Of a DNA stretch of 64,000 nt, positions 1 through 9,196 are shown in pieces; position 1 is the first letter of the stretch, and the number at the start of each line of letters is the position of its first letter. The DNA is taken from NCBI GenBank assembly GCA_019636285.1, contig JAHBXV010000011.1, forward strand, positions 62,001 through 126,000. The letters are read 5' to 3'. The position numbers were made by a program, and so were the translations under genes. The stretch comes from Planctomycetaceae bacterium. GTDB lineage: Bacteria; Planctomycetota; Planctomycetia; Planctomycetales; Planctomycetaceae. The notes beneath the pieces are model-generated. The model saw only the letters and a program-made list of their open reading frames with translations, ran no database searches and was not told the origin of the DNA.

Positions 1-233
1 TTGAAGAACCACATCTGGTCTTTACCGGCGAGCATTCCTCCCAGCATCCGTTCCGGTCGACTCGCGGTCTCCTGTGTCGGTGTCGCCGGGGCAGGAGAAA
101 GCCGCTCAACCTCGTACTGCGTAATCCCTTCCGACCTGTGACAGCCGCTGGCGATCAATAAAGCGATCATGGCGGCTGCGAGAAACCGGGGGCGGGTCGG
201 CACGAGAGGGGCCAGCTTGAGCATGGTGTTCAT
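1..233 (-). CDS. Lipoprotein, 3' end outside window
   Basis: The reading frame opens with ATG at 233-231 and stays open to the left edge, so the C-terminus is missing. The visible 77 residues begin with a basic-hydrophobic signal sequence and a lipobox (IASGC, Cys31), which predicts a lipid-anchored envelope protein. The visible end contains MLGGMLAGKDQMWFFK, which resembles a motif I recall from planctomycete lipoproteins of unknown role; that resemblance is from memory and was not searched. A second in-frame ATG at 224-222 is an alternative start. No strong ribosome-binding site is visible. It is divergent from the thioredoxin-protease gene. The function is unknown. Confidence 0.65.
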   Translation of the reverse strand, partial: MNTMLKLAPLVPTRPRFLAAAMIALLIASGCHRSEGITQYEVERLSPAPATPTQETASRPERMLGGMLAGKDQMWFF

Positions 234-610
234 CAGCGGAGATCGTGGTGGCGGGAATGGCTAGGCGGGAGCGTGGTCCAATCCGGAACGGACCACTCAA
301 TAAAGTATAGTCACGCATCGCGCGCTTCGTACACGACCGGTTTGCGATCTGGTCACGATCCGGGGAATTTGTCAAAGCGGGGAACTTCGGCCAAATTTGC
401 CGGTCGGCACACCGTTCGCAATAAAGTAACTTGGAACTGGAACCCGCTCGGGCTCTGCCAACGTGCGAAGCGCGGAACCAGTTCGCAAGCAAGGCGTTAC
501 ACCGTTTTGACAGATCCGCCATGGACGGCGGATGAGGCTCCGTTTTGTAGAAGTTACGAACGGAACGGCGTCGGATTGAAAGTCCGACAATCGGCAAGGA
601 GGCCGAATCG
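234..610. other. Divergent intergenic region without a convincing gene
   Basis: These 377 bases separate the divergent lipoprotein and thioredoxin-protease genes and should hold both promoters. Open frames cross it on both strands, but none has a domain, signal peptide or ribosome-binding site. I could not identify a confident promoter motif. An AGGAGG-like run at 596-603 lies just upstream of the ATG at 611 and is the likely ribosome-binding site of that gene. Confidence 0.5.
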
Positions 611-2278
611 ATGCCGCAGGTCACTACGTCCCGCTCCGCGTCACGCCAACGAACATTCTGGGAGTGCTGGACCGTCTGGCTGCTGGTCGCGGCCGTCAGT
701 CTGGCCGCTTCCGCGTTCGTGGCGACGCCCCTCCCGATGAACGCCGGCGCCCAGGACTTTGATGGCGTCCTGCTCGACTTCACCGCCACCTGGTGCGGAC
801 CATGTCAGCAGATGACCCCCATCGTCGAAGGACTGGCCCGGGAAGGGTTCCCGATTCAGAAGGTCGACATCGACCAGCAGAAGGCACTCGCCCGACAATA
901 CAACGTCGCGTCGATTCCCACGTTCGTGCTGGTGGTCAACGGCCAGGAAGTGACTCGAACCACTGGCTCCACGAGCGAGCAGCAGTTGCGACGGATGCTG
1001 TTGCAGATTCCCGCCGCCAATCGCGCCGGCTCGCCCCGCCCCACAACGACGACCAGCGGCGTGAAGCCGCTCCCCCGTTCGCCACGATCGACTGCCGACG
1101 AATTTGAAATTGTCCTGGGCGAGGCCGCGCAGTTCCCGGGGCCGTCGCGACCGGGGCTGGAGGCTGGCGCCCCGGCGAACTCGCTGCCTGCCAACAATCA
1201 GGTTGCGGAAAGCGCGCCTCCTCGGTCCGGCATTCGCCTGCCAAACTTGTTTGGCGGTCGTCCCGAGCAACCGGCCCGGCAACCGGCCCCCGCTCCCGCC
1301 ACGGTGCGCGGTCAGTCGCAGGAAGTTGACCCGCTGCTGGCGACCGTGCGACTGCGGGTCCAGGATCCCAACGGCATGAACTATGGGACTGGTACGATTC
1401 TCGAAAGTCGCCCTGGTCGCACGATTGTCCTGACCTGCGGACACGTCTTCCGCCATCTCCCGACCGGTCAGACGTTTGATGTCGATGTGTTTCTAACCGA
1501 TCGAACCACGCGAAGCTGCCAGGGAACCGTCATCGAGTTCGACCTGGAGGGGGATGTGGGACTCTTAGCACTGGAAACCGACCAGCAATTCCCGGCTGCC
1601 CGCCTCGCCTCGCCCGCGACTCCTTTGAACAAAGGGGAGTTCCTGCAATCGATCGGTTGCAGCGGCGGGGCCGATCCGACTCGCGAAAACGTCCAGGTGA
1701 CGGGTATCAACAAATACCAGGGACCGGACAATATCGAGTGTAGCGGCGTGCCGCAGCAGGGCCGCTCCGGAGGCGGACTCTTCCGCCGCAACGGCGACCT
1801 CGTGGGTGTCTGCATTCTGGCGGAGCCGCAGCAGCGCGTTGGCGTGTATGCCGCGATGACGCCCATCGTGGAACTCCTTCACAAAGCAAATCTCGGACAT
1901 CTCGCTCCCACGAAGGGCCAACAGTCGGAAGCCGCGTTGGCCGAATCAGAACCCGGCGTGCCGTTCGCGGACACCGCCGCTGGCGACGTCTTTGCATCAA
2001 CGGGACCGGTAAGACCTGCGGTGTACGAAATGACGGAGCCTGAAGCGAATTCGCTCTTGGGAAGCGGGCTGTCGACCGATCCGTCATCGCTGTCGCGGGT
2101 GGTTGGGGGATCGGCCCCGGAAGTCATCTGCATCGTGCGAACGGCAGCCGGTCCCAGTCGCGTGGTGGTCTTGAATCAGGCCAGCGAGAAGTTCCTGGGG
2201 TATCTGCTGAACGAAGTGGATGGCAAATCGGGACGACCGGCCGAGGAAGAACTGGCTGGGATGCCGACACGTCCCTGA
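611..2278 (+). CDS. Thioredoxin-like domain fused to trypsin-like serine protease
   Basis: This 555-aa protein has an N-terminal hydrophobic segment (about residues 18-45, signal or anchor). A thioredoxin fold follows with the CxxC active site WCGPC at 61-65 and the cis-proline region SIPT at 101-104. After a Pro-rich linker (about 137-235) comes a trypsin-like domain with a plausible triad: His278 in TCGHVF, Asp315 in EGDVGLL, and Ser386 in GRSGGG. The predicted place is the periplasm or paryphoplasm, with a disulfide or redox module tethered to a protease. The roughly 130-residue C-terminal tail has no recognised domain. The start is supported by a purine-rich ribosome-binding site at 596-603. 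Both domains are clear; the joint role is inferred. Confidence 0.85.
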   Translation: MPQVTTSRSASRQRTFWECWTVWLLVAAVSLAASAFVATPLPMNAGAQDFDGVLLDFTATWCGPCQQMTPIVEGLAREGFPIQKVDIDQQKALARQYNVASIPTFVLVVNGQEVTRTTGSTSEQQLRRMLLQIPAANRAGSPRPTTTTSGVKPLPRSPRSTADEFEIVLGEAAQFPGPSRPGLEAGAPANSLPANNQVAESAPPRSGIRLPNLFGGRPEQPARQPAPAPATVRGQSQEVDPLLATVRLRVQDPNGMNYGTGTILESRPGRTIVLTCGHVFRHLPTGQTFDVDVFLTDRTTRSCQGTVIEFDLEGDVGLLALETDQQFPAARLASPATPLNKGEFLQSIGCSGGADPTRENVQVTGINKYQGPDNIECSGVPQQGRSGGGLFRRNGDLVGVCILAEPQQRVGVYAAMTPIVELLHKANLGHLAPTKGQQSEAALAESEPGVPFADTAAGDVFASTGPVRPAVYEMTEPEANSLLGSGLSTDPSSLSRVVGGSAPEVICIVRTAAGPSRVVVLNQASEKFLGYLLNEVDGKSGRPAEEELAGMPTRP

Positions 2279-2479
2279 GTGTTGGGAATGACGCGGAGAG
2301 GGGGCGACGTGGCGATGGGGTGAGAAGAAGATGATGGAGGAGGAAAAACTCTTTCATCTTTCTCGACTCCAGACCCTCGACTCTCGACCACCCAGCCCCT
2401 GCCCTCAGTTCACTCGCTGGTGACAATCGCATAAGATTTGAGAGCACGGACAGAGACACGGCCGAGGAGGGCAATCACG

Positions 2480-3412
2480 ATGGCGCTGTTTCACGACAAT
2501 TCGGAATCGATCGGCAAGACACCGCTGGTGAAGATCAATCATCTCACCAAGGGGCTCGACTGCACGGTTCTCGCGAAGATCGAAGGCCGCAATCCTGCCT
2601 ACAGCGTCAAGTGCCGCATCGGCGCCGCCATGATCTGGGACGCGGAAAAGTCCGGCGCGCTCAAGCCCGGCATGCATGTCGTTGAACCGACAAGCGGTAA
2701 TACTGGCATTGCCCTCGCTTTCGTCTGCGCGGCACGCGGCTATCCGCTGACGCTCACCATGCCCGAGACAATGTCGGTCGAGCGGCGGATGATGCTTAAG
2801 GCGTTCGGGGCGAATCTCATCCTGACGCCCGGAGCAGACGGCATGAAAGGGGCGATCGCCAAGGCGGAGGAACTGGCCGCCCAGCCCGGCTACTTCATGC
2901 CGCAACAGTTCAAGAACCCCGCGAACCCGGCGATCCATTTCAAGACGACCGGCCCCGAGATCTATGACGACACCAATGGGAAGATCGACATCTTTGTCGC
3001 GGGCGTGGGAACCGGCGGTACGATCACCGGCGTCTCGCAATTTCTGAAGAAAGACAAAGGGCTGCCGCTTTACTCCATCGCGGTCGAACCAACCGCCAGT
3101 CCCGTGCTGTCGGGAGGAAGTCCCGGCAAGCACCGCATTCAGGGCATCGGCGCCGGTTTCGTGCCCGACATTCTCGACCGCAGCCTTATCGATGAAGTCG
3201 TGACGGTCTCCGACGAAGAGTCGATCGAGATGGCGCGGCGACTGGCCCGCGAAGAAGGCATCATTTGCGGCATCAGTTGCGGGGCCGCGATGGCGGCGAC
3301 GCTGAAAGTCGCCCAGCGGGCTACCTCAGTGGGAAAAACGCTCGTCACCGTCCTGCCGGACAGCGGCGAGCGTTATCTGTCGACGGTCCTGTTCGACGAT
3401 TTGCGAGCCTAG
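2480..3412 (+). CDS. cysK: Cysteine synthase A (O-acetylserine sulfhydrylase)
   Basis: The 310-aa product is a fold-type II PLP enzyme that makes L-cysteine from O-acetylserine and sulfide in the cytoplasm. The PLP lysine is Lys44 in [11 protein letters not shown], and the substrate loop TSGNTG is at 71-76. Glycine-rich phosphate binding appears as GVGTGGT, and the C-terminal [10 protein letters not shown] is typical of CysK. The length matches the family. The ATG at 2480 is chosen over an upstream in-frame ATG at 2438 because GAGGAGGG lies at 2464-2471 and the family begins near this residue. No other sulfur genes are adjacent. Cystathionine beta-synthase is a less likely alternative because there is no extra C-terminal domain. 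Confidence 0.93.
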   Translation: MALFHDNSESIGKTPLVKINHLTKGLDCTVLAKIEGRNPAYSVKCRIGAAMIWDAEKSGALKPGMHVVEPTSGNTGIALAFVCAARGYPLTLTMPETMSVERRMMLKAFGANLILTPGADGMKGAIAKAEELAAQPGYFMPQQFKNPANPAIHFKTTGPEIYDDTNGKIDIFVAGVGTGGTITGVSQFLKKDKGLPLYSIAVEPTASPVLSGGSPGKHRIQGIGAGFVPDILDRSLIDEVVTVSDEESIEMARRLAREEGIICGISCGAAMAATLKVAQRATSVGKTLVTVLPDSGERYLSTVLFDDLRA

Positions 3413-3417
3413 GGGGA

Positions 3418-3444
3418 AGCGCTCCCCATCGGGTCGCTGCTCAG
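3418..3444 (+). repeat. Short interspersed repeat, family E (diverged copy)
   Basis: This stretch resembles the family E repeat (consensus AGCGCTCCCCGTTGGGTCGC followed by GGCTA) with several mismatches. It starts six bases after the cysK stop codon, in the spacer shared with the convergent broken barrel gene. Confidence 0.5.
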
Positions 3445-3456
3445 GAGTGTCGACGT

Positions 3457-4386
3457 TTAGAACCGCAAGATCAGGTCGACGGTCAGGCGGTCGTCGATGA
3501 TGTCTTCGCGGTTCGTGAGGGGAACTTCGTAGGCAATCCCCAGTTCCAGATTCTGGCTGGGTTTGTACTTCACGCCCCAGGCGCCGGTGACAACCGTGTT
3601 CCCCGTGATGCCGGGAGCGCCGAAGTTGAACAGGTCCTGCCCACCGACCGGCAGCGGGAATTCGTCAGCCGACGTCATGTAGTGGAAAATATTGTTCTCG
3701 GCGAAGACGTAGAACGCCGACTTGCCCAGTTTCTTATCGAGGTGGTTCGACCAGTACCACTGCTGATTTTCAGCGCTGCGGTTGGCTGGCAGACGAAAGC
3801 CTGTACCACTCAACCAGTGCATGCCTTCGAAGAGCTCCTTTCCGCCGGTGACAAACAGGTGGAATTCGCCATCGCCGTTCCCCTGCAGGGCGCGAGTGCT
3901 CCCCACGGGAAGTTCGAAGGTCAGCCCGCCGCTGAGAATCGTCTGCGTCTCGGCATCTTTGTAGATGTTGTACTTCAAGCCGGCGGAGACGTCGGCGAAG
4001 CCATCGTCGAGAACCGGGCTGTCGGAAACGATGAAGCCGTCCTTGGTGGCGATGATCGAGAGGCGATCGGTCAGCGCGGCCCGCAGTTGTGTCGCATAAA
4101 GCTACACGTTGTCACCCCCCAGCGAGTTGGGGAGCCGGTGATTCAAGAAAATGACGCGCGCTTCGGTCAACGTGCGGGGGTCTTCAAAGTAAACCGGATT
4201 GGTCATCGGACTGATAAAGTCCGAAAAGCAATGATCGGAGTGAGTAAACAGTCCCAGCAGCTTGCCATCATCGCCGACGAGCTTCGGAAGCTCCCATTCA
4301 CTGGGGTCGAGCAGGTCCTGGGCATGCGTCATGCGGGGGCCCGCCAGCAGCACGAGCATGGCGACCGCGACTCCAATTCGTCTCAT
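3457..4386 (-). pseudogene. Secreted beta-barrel-like protein gene with an in-frame TAG
   Basis: One continuous frame runs from ATG at 4386 to TAA at 3457, 309 codons, with a single in-frame stop, TAG at 4104-4102. The start has AAGGA at a 9-nt spacing and a clear signal peptide (MRRIGVAVAMLVLLAG...AQ). Before the stop the product reads FEDPRTLTEARVIFLNHRLP; directly after it reads LYATQLRAALTDRLSIIATK, then strand-rich sequence ending in VDLILRF, an outer-membrane-barrel style C-terminus ending in Phe. Both halves fit one protein. A single C-to-T change from CAG (Gln) to TAG would explain the break. Options are a pseudogene, a sequencing error, or amber readthrough. An internal ATG at 3978 opens a 173-aa frame but lacks a signal peptide. 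Confidence 0.8.
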
Positions 4387-4595
4387 TTTTACAATTCCTT
4401 TTGCGCCGGCATCCGCATCGACCGGGTGGAAAATCGATGCAAGCCGTGGTTTTTGACTCCTGTCGCAAAAAGGTGATCGGCAAGTCCGATTTGGATGTCG
4501 CGCGCAACCACTGCGAGCCCGCAAGTCAGCACGCAAGACTGAGAATTTCGCGAGAATTGAAAGATTTTCTCAAGTCGTGAAAAACGCTCAAGAAG

Positions 4596-4622
4596 AGCGC
4601 TCCCCGTTGGGTCGCGGCTAAA
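4596..4622 (+). repeat. Short interspersed repeat, family E
   Basis: This is a near-consensus copy of the family E repeat (AGCGCTCCCCGTTGGGTCGC then GGCTA). It lies in the spacer between the broken barrel gene and the aminotransferase gene and is preceded by an AAGA purine run like the other copies. Confidence 0.75.
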
Positions 4623-4638
4623 GAGGTCCGAACGATCG

Positions 4639-5544
4639 TTAACCGAGAATCTGGGCGAGCGTGTCAAAACCGATCTCCGCGCTGAAGGCGTCGACGAGCT
4701 GCTTCCACACGGGGCCGGGACGGCCGGTACCGATCGACAAGCCGTTCAGCTTGACCACCGGGGCCAGGAAGTAGGGCGTCGTGCATAGCCACGCCTCTTC
4801 GGCGTTGACGACGTCGTGAATCTGCAAGTCGTCTTCGCGAAAGCCGATCCCCAGCGTCTCGCCCAGGCGAATGACAGTTTCGAGCGAGACGCCCCACAGG
4901 ATGTTGGATCGCCGGGGGCTGATGATCGTCTCCTTGCGATAGATCAGGAAATTGGACCCGCCGGTTTCCGTGACGTTGCCATTCACGTCAAGGTAGAGTC
5001 CAACCGCCTTGGGATCGACGAGCCGGGCCTGCGAGTCGCCGATCCACATATGCAGCCGATTCCGGTGCTTGATCTTGCTGCTGAGAGTGTTCGGCGGCAC
5101 ATGTCGCTGCGCGGGCGTCACCAGCGTCACCCCCTCGGAGACCGCGCCGCGCCATAGCTCAAACGGCATCGGGAAGCAGTGAAAGCAAACCGTTGGTTTG
5201 CGTTCGCCGGCCATTCCCGCCGCGCCGGCGTAAACGGGGAATTCGCCGACCGTCGCGTAATAAACGACGGCGATCTCACGGCCCGGCCACGCCTGCCGAT
5301 TGTGTTCGATCAGCTTGCCAATAATCTGGCCGACGTCCTCGACGGTCAGCCCCAGTTCCAGATACGCGTACCTGGCCGATTCGAGAAACCGTCGACTGTG
5401 ATCGTCGAGCGCGTAGGGAACTCCGCCGTATGTCCGCACCAGATCGGTCACGGCAGCCCCCAGCACGATGCCGCCATCATAGATGGCCAGCTTGCATTCG
5501 CTATTGGCAATGAACTGACCGTTGAGGTAGGCAATTGGTTCCAT
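4639..5544 (-). CDS. Class IV PLP aminotransferase (branched-chain or D-amino-acid type)
   Basis: The 301-aa product belongs to aminotransferase fold-type IV (IlvE, D-amino acid aminotransferase, PabC). The candidate PLP lysine is Lys159 in SSKIKHRNRL, and the later Glu-Ser region VTETGGSNFLIY matches the cofactor-binding strand of the family. The N-terminal LNGQF and IYDGGIVLGAAVTD also fit. The specific substrate cannot be fixed from sequence; branched-chain amino acid transamination is the most general guess. The ATG at 5544 is the natural family start. It is monocistronic, convergent with nothing close, and has family E repeats on both sides. Confidence 0.85.
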   Translation of the reverse strand: MEPIAYLNGQFIANSECKLAIYDGGIVLGAAVTDLVRTYGGVPYALDDHSRRFLESARYAYLELGLTVEDVGQIIGKLIEHNRQAWPGREIAVVYYATVGEFPVYAGAAGMAGERKPTVCFHCFPMPFELWRGAVSEGVTLVTPAQRHVPPNTLSSKIKHRNRLHMWIGDSQARLVDPKAVGLYLDVNGNVTETGGSNFLIYRKETIISPRRSNILWGVSLETVIRLGETLGIGFREDDLQIHDVVNAEEAWLCTTPYFLAPVVKLNGLSIGTGRPGPVWKQLVDAFSAEIGFDTLAQILG

Positions 5545-5618
5545 CGTGGGACTCGGCGGGGGTGAGTGGGGCGGACGTCGTGGGACGTGAGTGTATCGAC
5601 GCGCGGGTCAGGAAAGAC

Positions 5619-5650
5619 AGCGCTCCCCGGTGGGTCGCGGCTAGCGGGGC
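5619..5650 (+). repeat. Short interspersed repeat, family E
   Basis: This copy of family E (AGCGCTCCCCGGTGGGTCGC, then GGCTAGCGGGGCG) lies in the divergent spacer between the aminotransferase and the first STN-like gene. The tail GGGGCG can pair imperfectly with the leading CGCTCCCC, giving a weak hairpin. Confidence 0.75.
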
Positions 5651-5746
5651 GATGAAAATTCAATTGCCAGGCGGTGTCGGGCGCATCAGACTCGAATCTC
5701 CTGGATGATCCATCGCCGCACCCGTTTCTTACCGACAGGCAGCCTT

Positions 5747-7384
5747 ATGACGACAACTTCTGCGAACTTGCCGGCGCGACTGCTCCTCGTCATGTGCTGC
5801 GTCCTGGCCGGACGCGGACTCTGTGAGGCCCAGTTCACCCGGGTCAGCGACTGGGATGGCTATACCGACAGGCAGGTCTACGGCGTACCCCTTGATCCCG
5901 ATGCCGTCATTGAGATCGCTGACGAACCCAAAGTCATTGACCTCGGGACGCTCCTGCCACCCGAAATGTCAACGAACGTGACGCTGGCGTTTGATAAGAC
6001 ACCGCTCGACCGGGCGATTGCCACGATCAAGGAGAAGCTCGCGATTGACGTCGTTTTTGAAGAGTCCGCACTGAATGACGAGGGAATTGCTCCCGACAAC
6101 AGGATTTCAGCCAGCGCGAACGACGAGCCCCTCTATTTGCTGCTGGATCGCATGCTGGCCCCCTTACAACTTACGTGGGACATGCGCGGCGGAGTGCTTT
6201 GGATCACCACGGAAACGGCCTACTACGAGCGGCCTTATTTTGAGGGCCACGACCTGAGCCGCCTGCTCAACCAGGGTTATGATTTCCGTCAATTGAGCCG
6301 CGTGTTGAGCACGATTCTCCAGGCGGAATGGAGCATCGTTGGCGAGACATTATTCGTTAGAGGGGTCAATGGCGAGCAGACCGAGATCGCGGCCTTGCTG
6401 GTCGCTTTGCAGACGCCTGCCCGACAGACTTTTACCAGAGAGCCTGCACAAACATCAAAGCTTCGCGAACTGCTAATGCATCCCGTCAGCGTTGACTTTC
6501 AAAAGATTCCACTGGACGAGGCACTCCGAATCCTTTCCCAAGAAGTGGGCACACACATTTTTATTAACGACGTGGCACTACACGACGAAGGACTTTCGGA
6601 AGACGTGCCGATCTCCGTCTCGCTGACACAGAAGCCTCTTAAGACCGTCCTCAATGTACTGCTGGAACCGCAGCAAATGACTAGCGTAATTCGTCATGGT
6701 GCGATCACAGTCACGACGATGACCATGGAAAGCGACTTGTTCAAAATCGCCGTCTACGACGTGAGGGATTTCTGCCGCGACTCACTGGCCTGCCGAAGGT
6801 TTGTCGATACGCTCGCCGAAACAACCTCCGGGCAGTGGCCGCCTGTCGAAGCCCACTCTGGCGAAGCCCTTTTTGCACGACCCGGAATACTTGTTGTCAG
6901 GCAGACGGAGCCTGTTCACGACGAAATTCTGACCTTGATCGAGCGGCACCGCGCAATTCGGCGGCAGGCGGAACCGGCCGGTGACCGTCCTTGGACGAAA
7001 TCGCCGGAACTTCGCTTTTATCGCATGCCAGCATCGGTAGCCGATTACCTCGAACAGAACCTGCCGACACTCGTTGCTCCTGAGACGTGGCGGTCGGACA
7101 ACCATCCGGATGCGCCGGGAACGATCGTGAGGATTCAGTCAGAGCCTGTCATGACCGCAACGCCAACAGCGACGAAGGGAACGAGCAACAACGAGGACTG
7201 TGCGGACGAGGAAAAACCAGCCTGGACAGCCAGAGAAACCGTCGTGCTCGCGATTCAGCAGTCTCCTGCCGTCCACGACGAGATTGCCACGCTTCGATGG
7301 CGAGCAGAACAGGGTGACACGATCCCACAGAATTTCAATCGTCCCGGCGACGGTCTCTTCTCGGTGAGCGAGTCATACCCTTAG
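5747..7384 (+). CDS. Secreted STN-like domain protein, tandem paralogue 1
   Basis: The 545-aa product has a signal peptide (LLLVMCCVLAGRGLCEAQ). It contains two copies of a module of the form VxFxxxPLxxAxxxL, then ALxDEG[IL], then PLxxxLxxxL. The modules start near residues 73 and 244. This resembles the secretin/TonB short N-terminal (STN) fold, which is common in planctomycete envelope proteins. The C-terminal half ends in an FARPGILVV...TEPVHDEI strand-helix unit. The role is unknown; extracytoplasmic protein interaction is an inference. ATG 5747 is preferred because it directly precedes the signal sequence; ATG 5705 is an in-frame alternative. It shares its architecture with the next two genes. 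Confidence 0.75.
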   Translation: MTTTSANLPARLLLVMCCVLAGRGLCEAQFTRVSDWDGYTDRQVYGVPLDPDAVIEIADEPKVIDLGTLLPPEMSTNVTLAFDKTPLDRAIATIKEKLAIDVVFEESALNDEGIAPDNRISASANDEPLYLLLDRMLAPLQLTWDMRGGVLWITTETAYYERPYFEGHDLSRLLNQGYDFRQLSRVLSTILQAEWSIVGETLFVRGVNGEQTEIAALLVALQTPARQTFTREPAQTSKLRELLMHPVSVDFQKIPLDEALRILSQEVGTHIFINDVALHDEGLSEDVPISVSLTQKPLKTVLNVLLEPQQMTSVIRHGAITVTTMTMESDLFKIAVYDVRDFCRDSLACRRFVDTLAETTSGQWPPVEAHSGEALFARPGILVVRQTEPVHDEILTLIERHRAIRRQAEPAGDRPWTKSPELRFYRMPASVADYLEQNLPTLVAPETWRSDNHPDAPGTIVRIQSEPVMTATPTATKGTSNNEDCADEEKPAWTARETVVLAIQQSPAVHDEIATLRWRAEQGDTIPQNFNRPGDGLFSVSESYP

Positions 7385-7449
7385 GCGTGCTTCATCGCAT
7401 TCTTCTAGAGCACGAATCGAAAAGTTCACCCCCTATTCGAGACGAACAG

Positions 7450-9117
7450 ATGCGCAACCCGACGATTCTTGCTATCGCCGCGTGTCTCATCGCTTTGGGG
7501 CAAAAGCCCCTGGACGCCCAATATGACGGGCCTTTCCATATGGGCGGGTTCGGAGACGGCTATCTCTACGTGCCTGCTCTCGGTGTACCAGTCGCCCCAG
7601 ACGCAGTCATTGAGATCGCGGACGAGCCAAGAACGATCGATCCTGCGACGCTGTTACCGCAGGAACTAACGAGGAAGGTGACGCTGGCGTTTGATAAAAC
7701 GCCGCTCCGCGAAGTCGTGGACATGCTGAAAAAAGAGCTGGGAATCGAGGTCATACTTGATGACACTGCACTTTACAATGAGGATATTCCGACCGACATT
7801 CCGATCGTGGCTCGTGCCAAAGACGAACCAGCTTATTTACTGCTCGACCGAATTGTAGGACATCGCTTCTATCTTGGGTGGAGCTTTCGTGATGGCATTT
7901 TAAGAATCACGTCGCAATACTCTGAAGAGCGCCGTTTTGATAGCAGAGCCTACGACTTAAGCAGCCTCTTGAACGACGGCTACGAAGCTCGGCACCTCTG
8001 CGATTTATTGGACTTCATTCCGAATTCTCGCTGGAAGCCGACCAACGCCGATGGAGGCACACGAAATATGGTCGGCGAAACTCTGGTCGTTTGGCAGACT
8101 CATGACGTTCGTCACCAGGTTGCGGGGCTTATCGCTGCCCTCAAAACTCCCGCCCGACGAATTCTTGTCTACGAACCGGCACAGCATGAGAGCTTGCGCG
8201 ATCTCTTGGAACGGCCAATTAGCGTTAATTTTGACGAAACGCCGTTGAACGAAGCGTTGGCGATCCTGTCCGAACAAATCGGTGCGACAATTTCGATCGA
8301 CCAAGAGGCGCTCAGCGACGAGGGGACCGCTCCAGATTCGCCGGTATCGTTGTTGCTCTCCGAGAAACCGCTCCGGGTCGTAATGGACTGGTTACTGGAG
8401 CGGCTGGAGTTGGCATGCATTGTTGAGCAAGGTCAGTTGACTGTGACAACGGCAACATTGGCAAGAGAACTGATGGGGCTTTCCCTCTTTGACGTGCGGG
8501 ATATCTGCCGCAACAACAAAACTTCCCGACAGTTGCTGGAAATGATTTGGGGTAACCCGCGATGCCGATGGGCATACATTCATGGTGATGGGGGAAGGAT
8601 GGCGTTTGCCCGGCCAGGGATTCTGCTCGTACAGCATTCGGCGGCAGTTCGGGACGAGATTTTTTCGCTGATCGAAGAATTGCGATCACTCCGTCAACAA
8701 GCGGAACCGGCCAGCGAGCGTCCCTGGGAACATACCGTTGACGTTCGCTTCTACCGCATGTCCGCATCAGTTGCCGATTACATGGAACGCAATCTTCCGA
8801 CACAGATTGCTCCTGAATCGTGGCGGTCAGAGGCGCGGCCGGACGCTCCGGGAACCATTGAGCGGATTCCAATGTCACCGATACCGGCCAGTGGCCCTCT
8901 GGCTCCTCAGGAGAACGCAATAAAAGAGAACGATGAAAAGAGGCCGGATGAGGAAAAGGCTGCTGAGAGGATTGTGAAGACGGTCGTGCTGGCCATCCGG
9001 CAGACTGCGAATGCCCATGAGGAGATAGCTGCTCTGCGGCAACGTGCGGAAAGTTGCTTCGAAAACAATTTTAGCTGGGGGACGTGCGGCTACGGGCCAA
9101 TCCCGTTGAGCAACTAA
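7450..9117 (+). CDS. Secreted STN-like domain protein, tandem paralogue 2
   Basis: The 555-aa paralogue starts with the signal peptide MRNPTILAIAACLIALGQKPLDAQ. It carries the same two modules (VTLAFDKTPL...ALYNEDI and ISVNFDETPL...ALSDEGT) and the shared tail (PWEHTVDVRFYRMSASVADY). ATG 7450 is chosen because the signal sequence begins there; the in-frame upstream start at 7387 would add 21 non-hydrophobic residues. The gene follows paralogue 1 by 65 bases, and cotranscription is plausible. It has somewhat lower GC and more A/T-ending codons than the dehydrogenase gene downstream. The molecular function is not known. Confidence 0.75.
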   Translation: MRNPTILAIAACLIALGQKPLDAQYDGPFHMGGFGDGYLYVPALGVPVAPDAVIEIADEPRTIDPATLLPQELTRKVTLAFDKTPLREVVDMLKKELGIEVILDDTALYNEDIPTDIPIVARAKDEPAYLLLDRIVGHRFYLGWSFRDGILRITSQYSEERRFDSRAYDLSSLLNDGYEARHLCDLLDFIPNSRWKPTNADGGTRNMVGETLVVWQTHDVRHQVAGLIAALKTPARRILVYEPAQHESLRDLLERPISVNFDETPLNEALAILSEQIGATISIDQEALSDEGTAPDSPVSLLLSEKPLRVVMDWLLERLELACIVEQGQLTVTTATLARELMGLSLFDVRDICRNNKTSRQLLEMIWGNPRCRWAYIHGDGGRMAFARPGILLVQHSAAVRDEIFSLIEELRSLRQQAEPASERPWEHTVDVRFYRMSASVADYMERNLPTQIAPESWRSEARPDAPGTIERIPMSPIPASGPLAPQENAIKENDEKRPDEEKAAERIVKTVVLAIRQTANAHEEIAALRQRAESCFENNFSWGTCGYGPIPLSN

Positions 9118-9196
9118 CATCTTCGAACACGGCTCTTCCCGTTGGCGGTCTCCCCGCAATCGGAACTGGCTTTCGACCTCGACTTGGGACAAACAT

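Noticed and set aside
3457-3978. Treating the downstream half of the barrel gene as an independent gene
   Set aside because: It lacks a signal peptide, its ATG is internal, and the frame joins the upstream half directly through the TAG codon.
3265-4476. A 403-codon plus-strand frame over the end of cysK and the broken barrel gene
   Set aside because: The minus-strand frame has a signal peptide, ribosome-binding site and barrel-like end; the plus-strand product has no domain.
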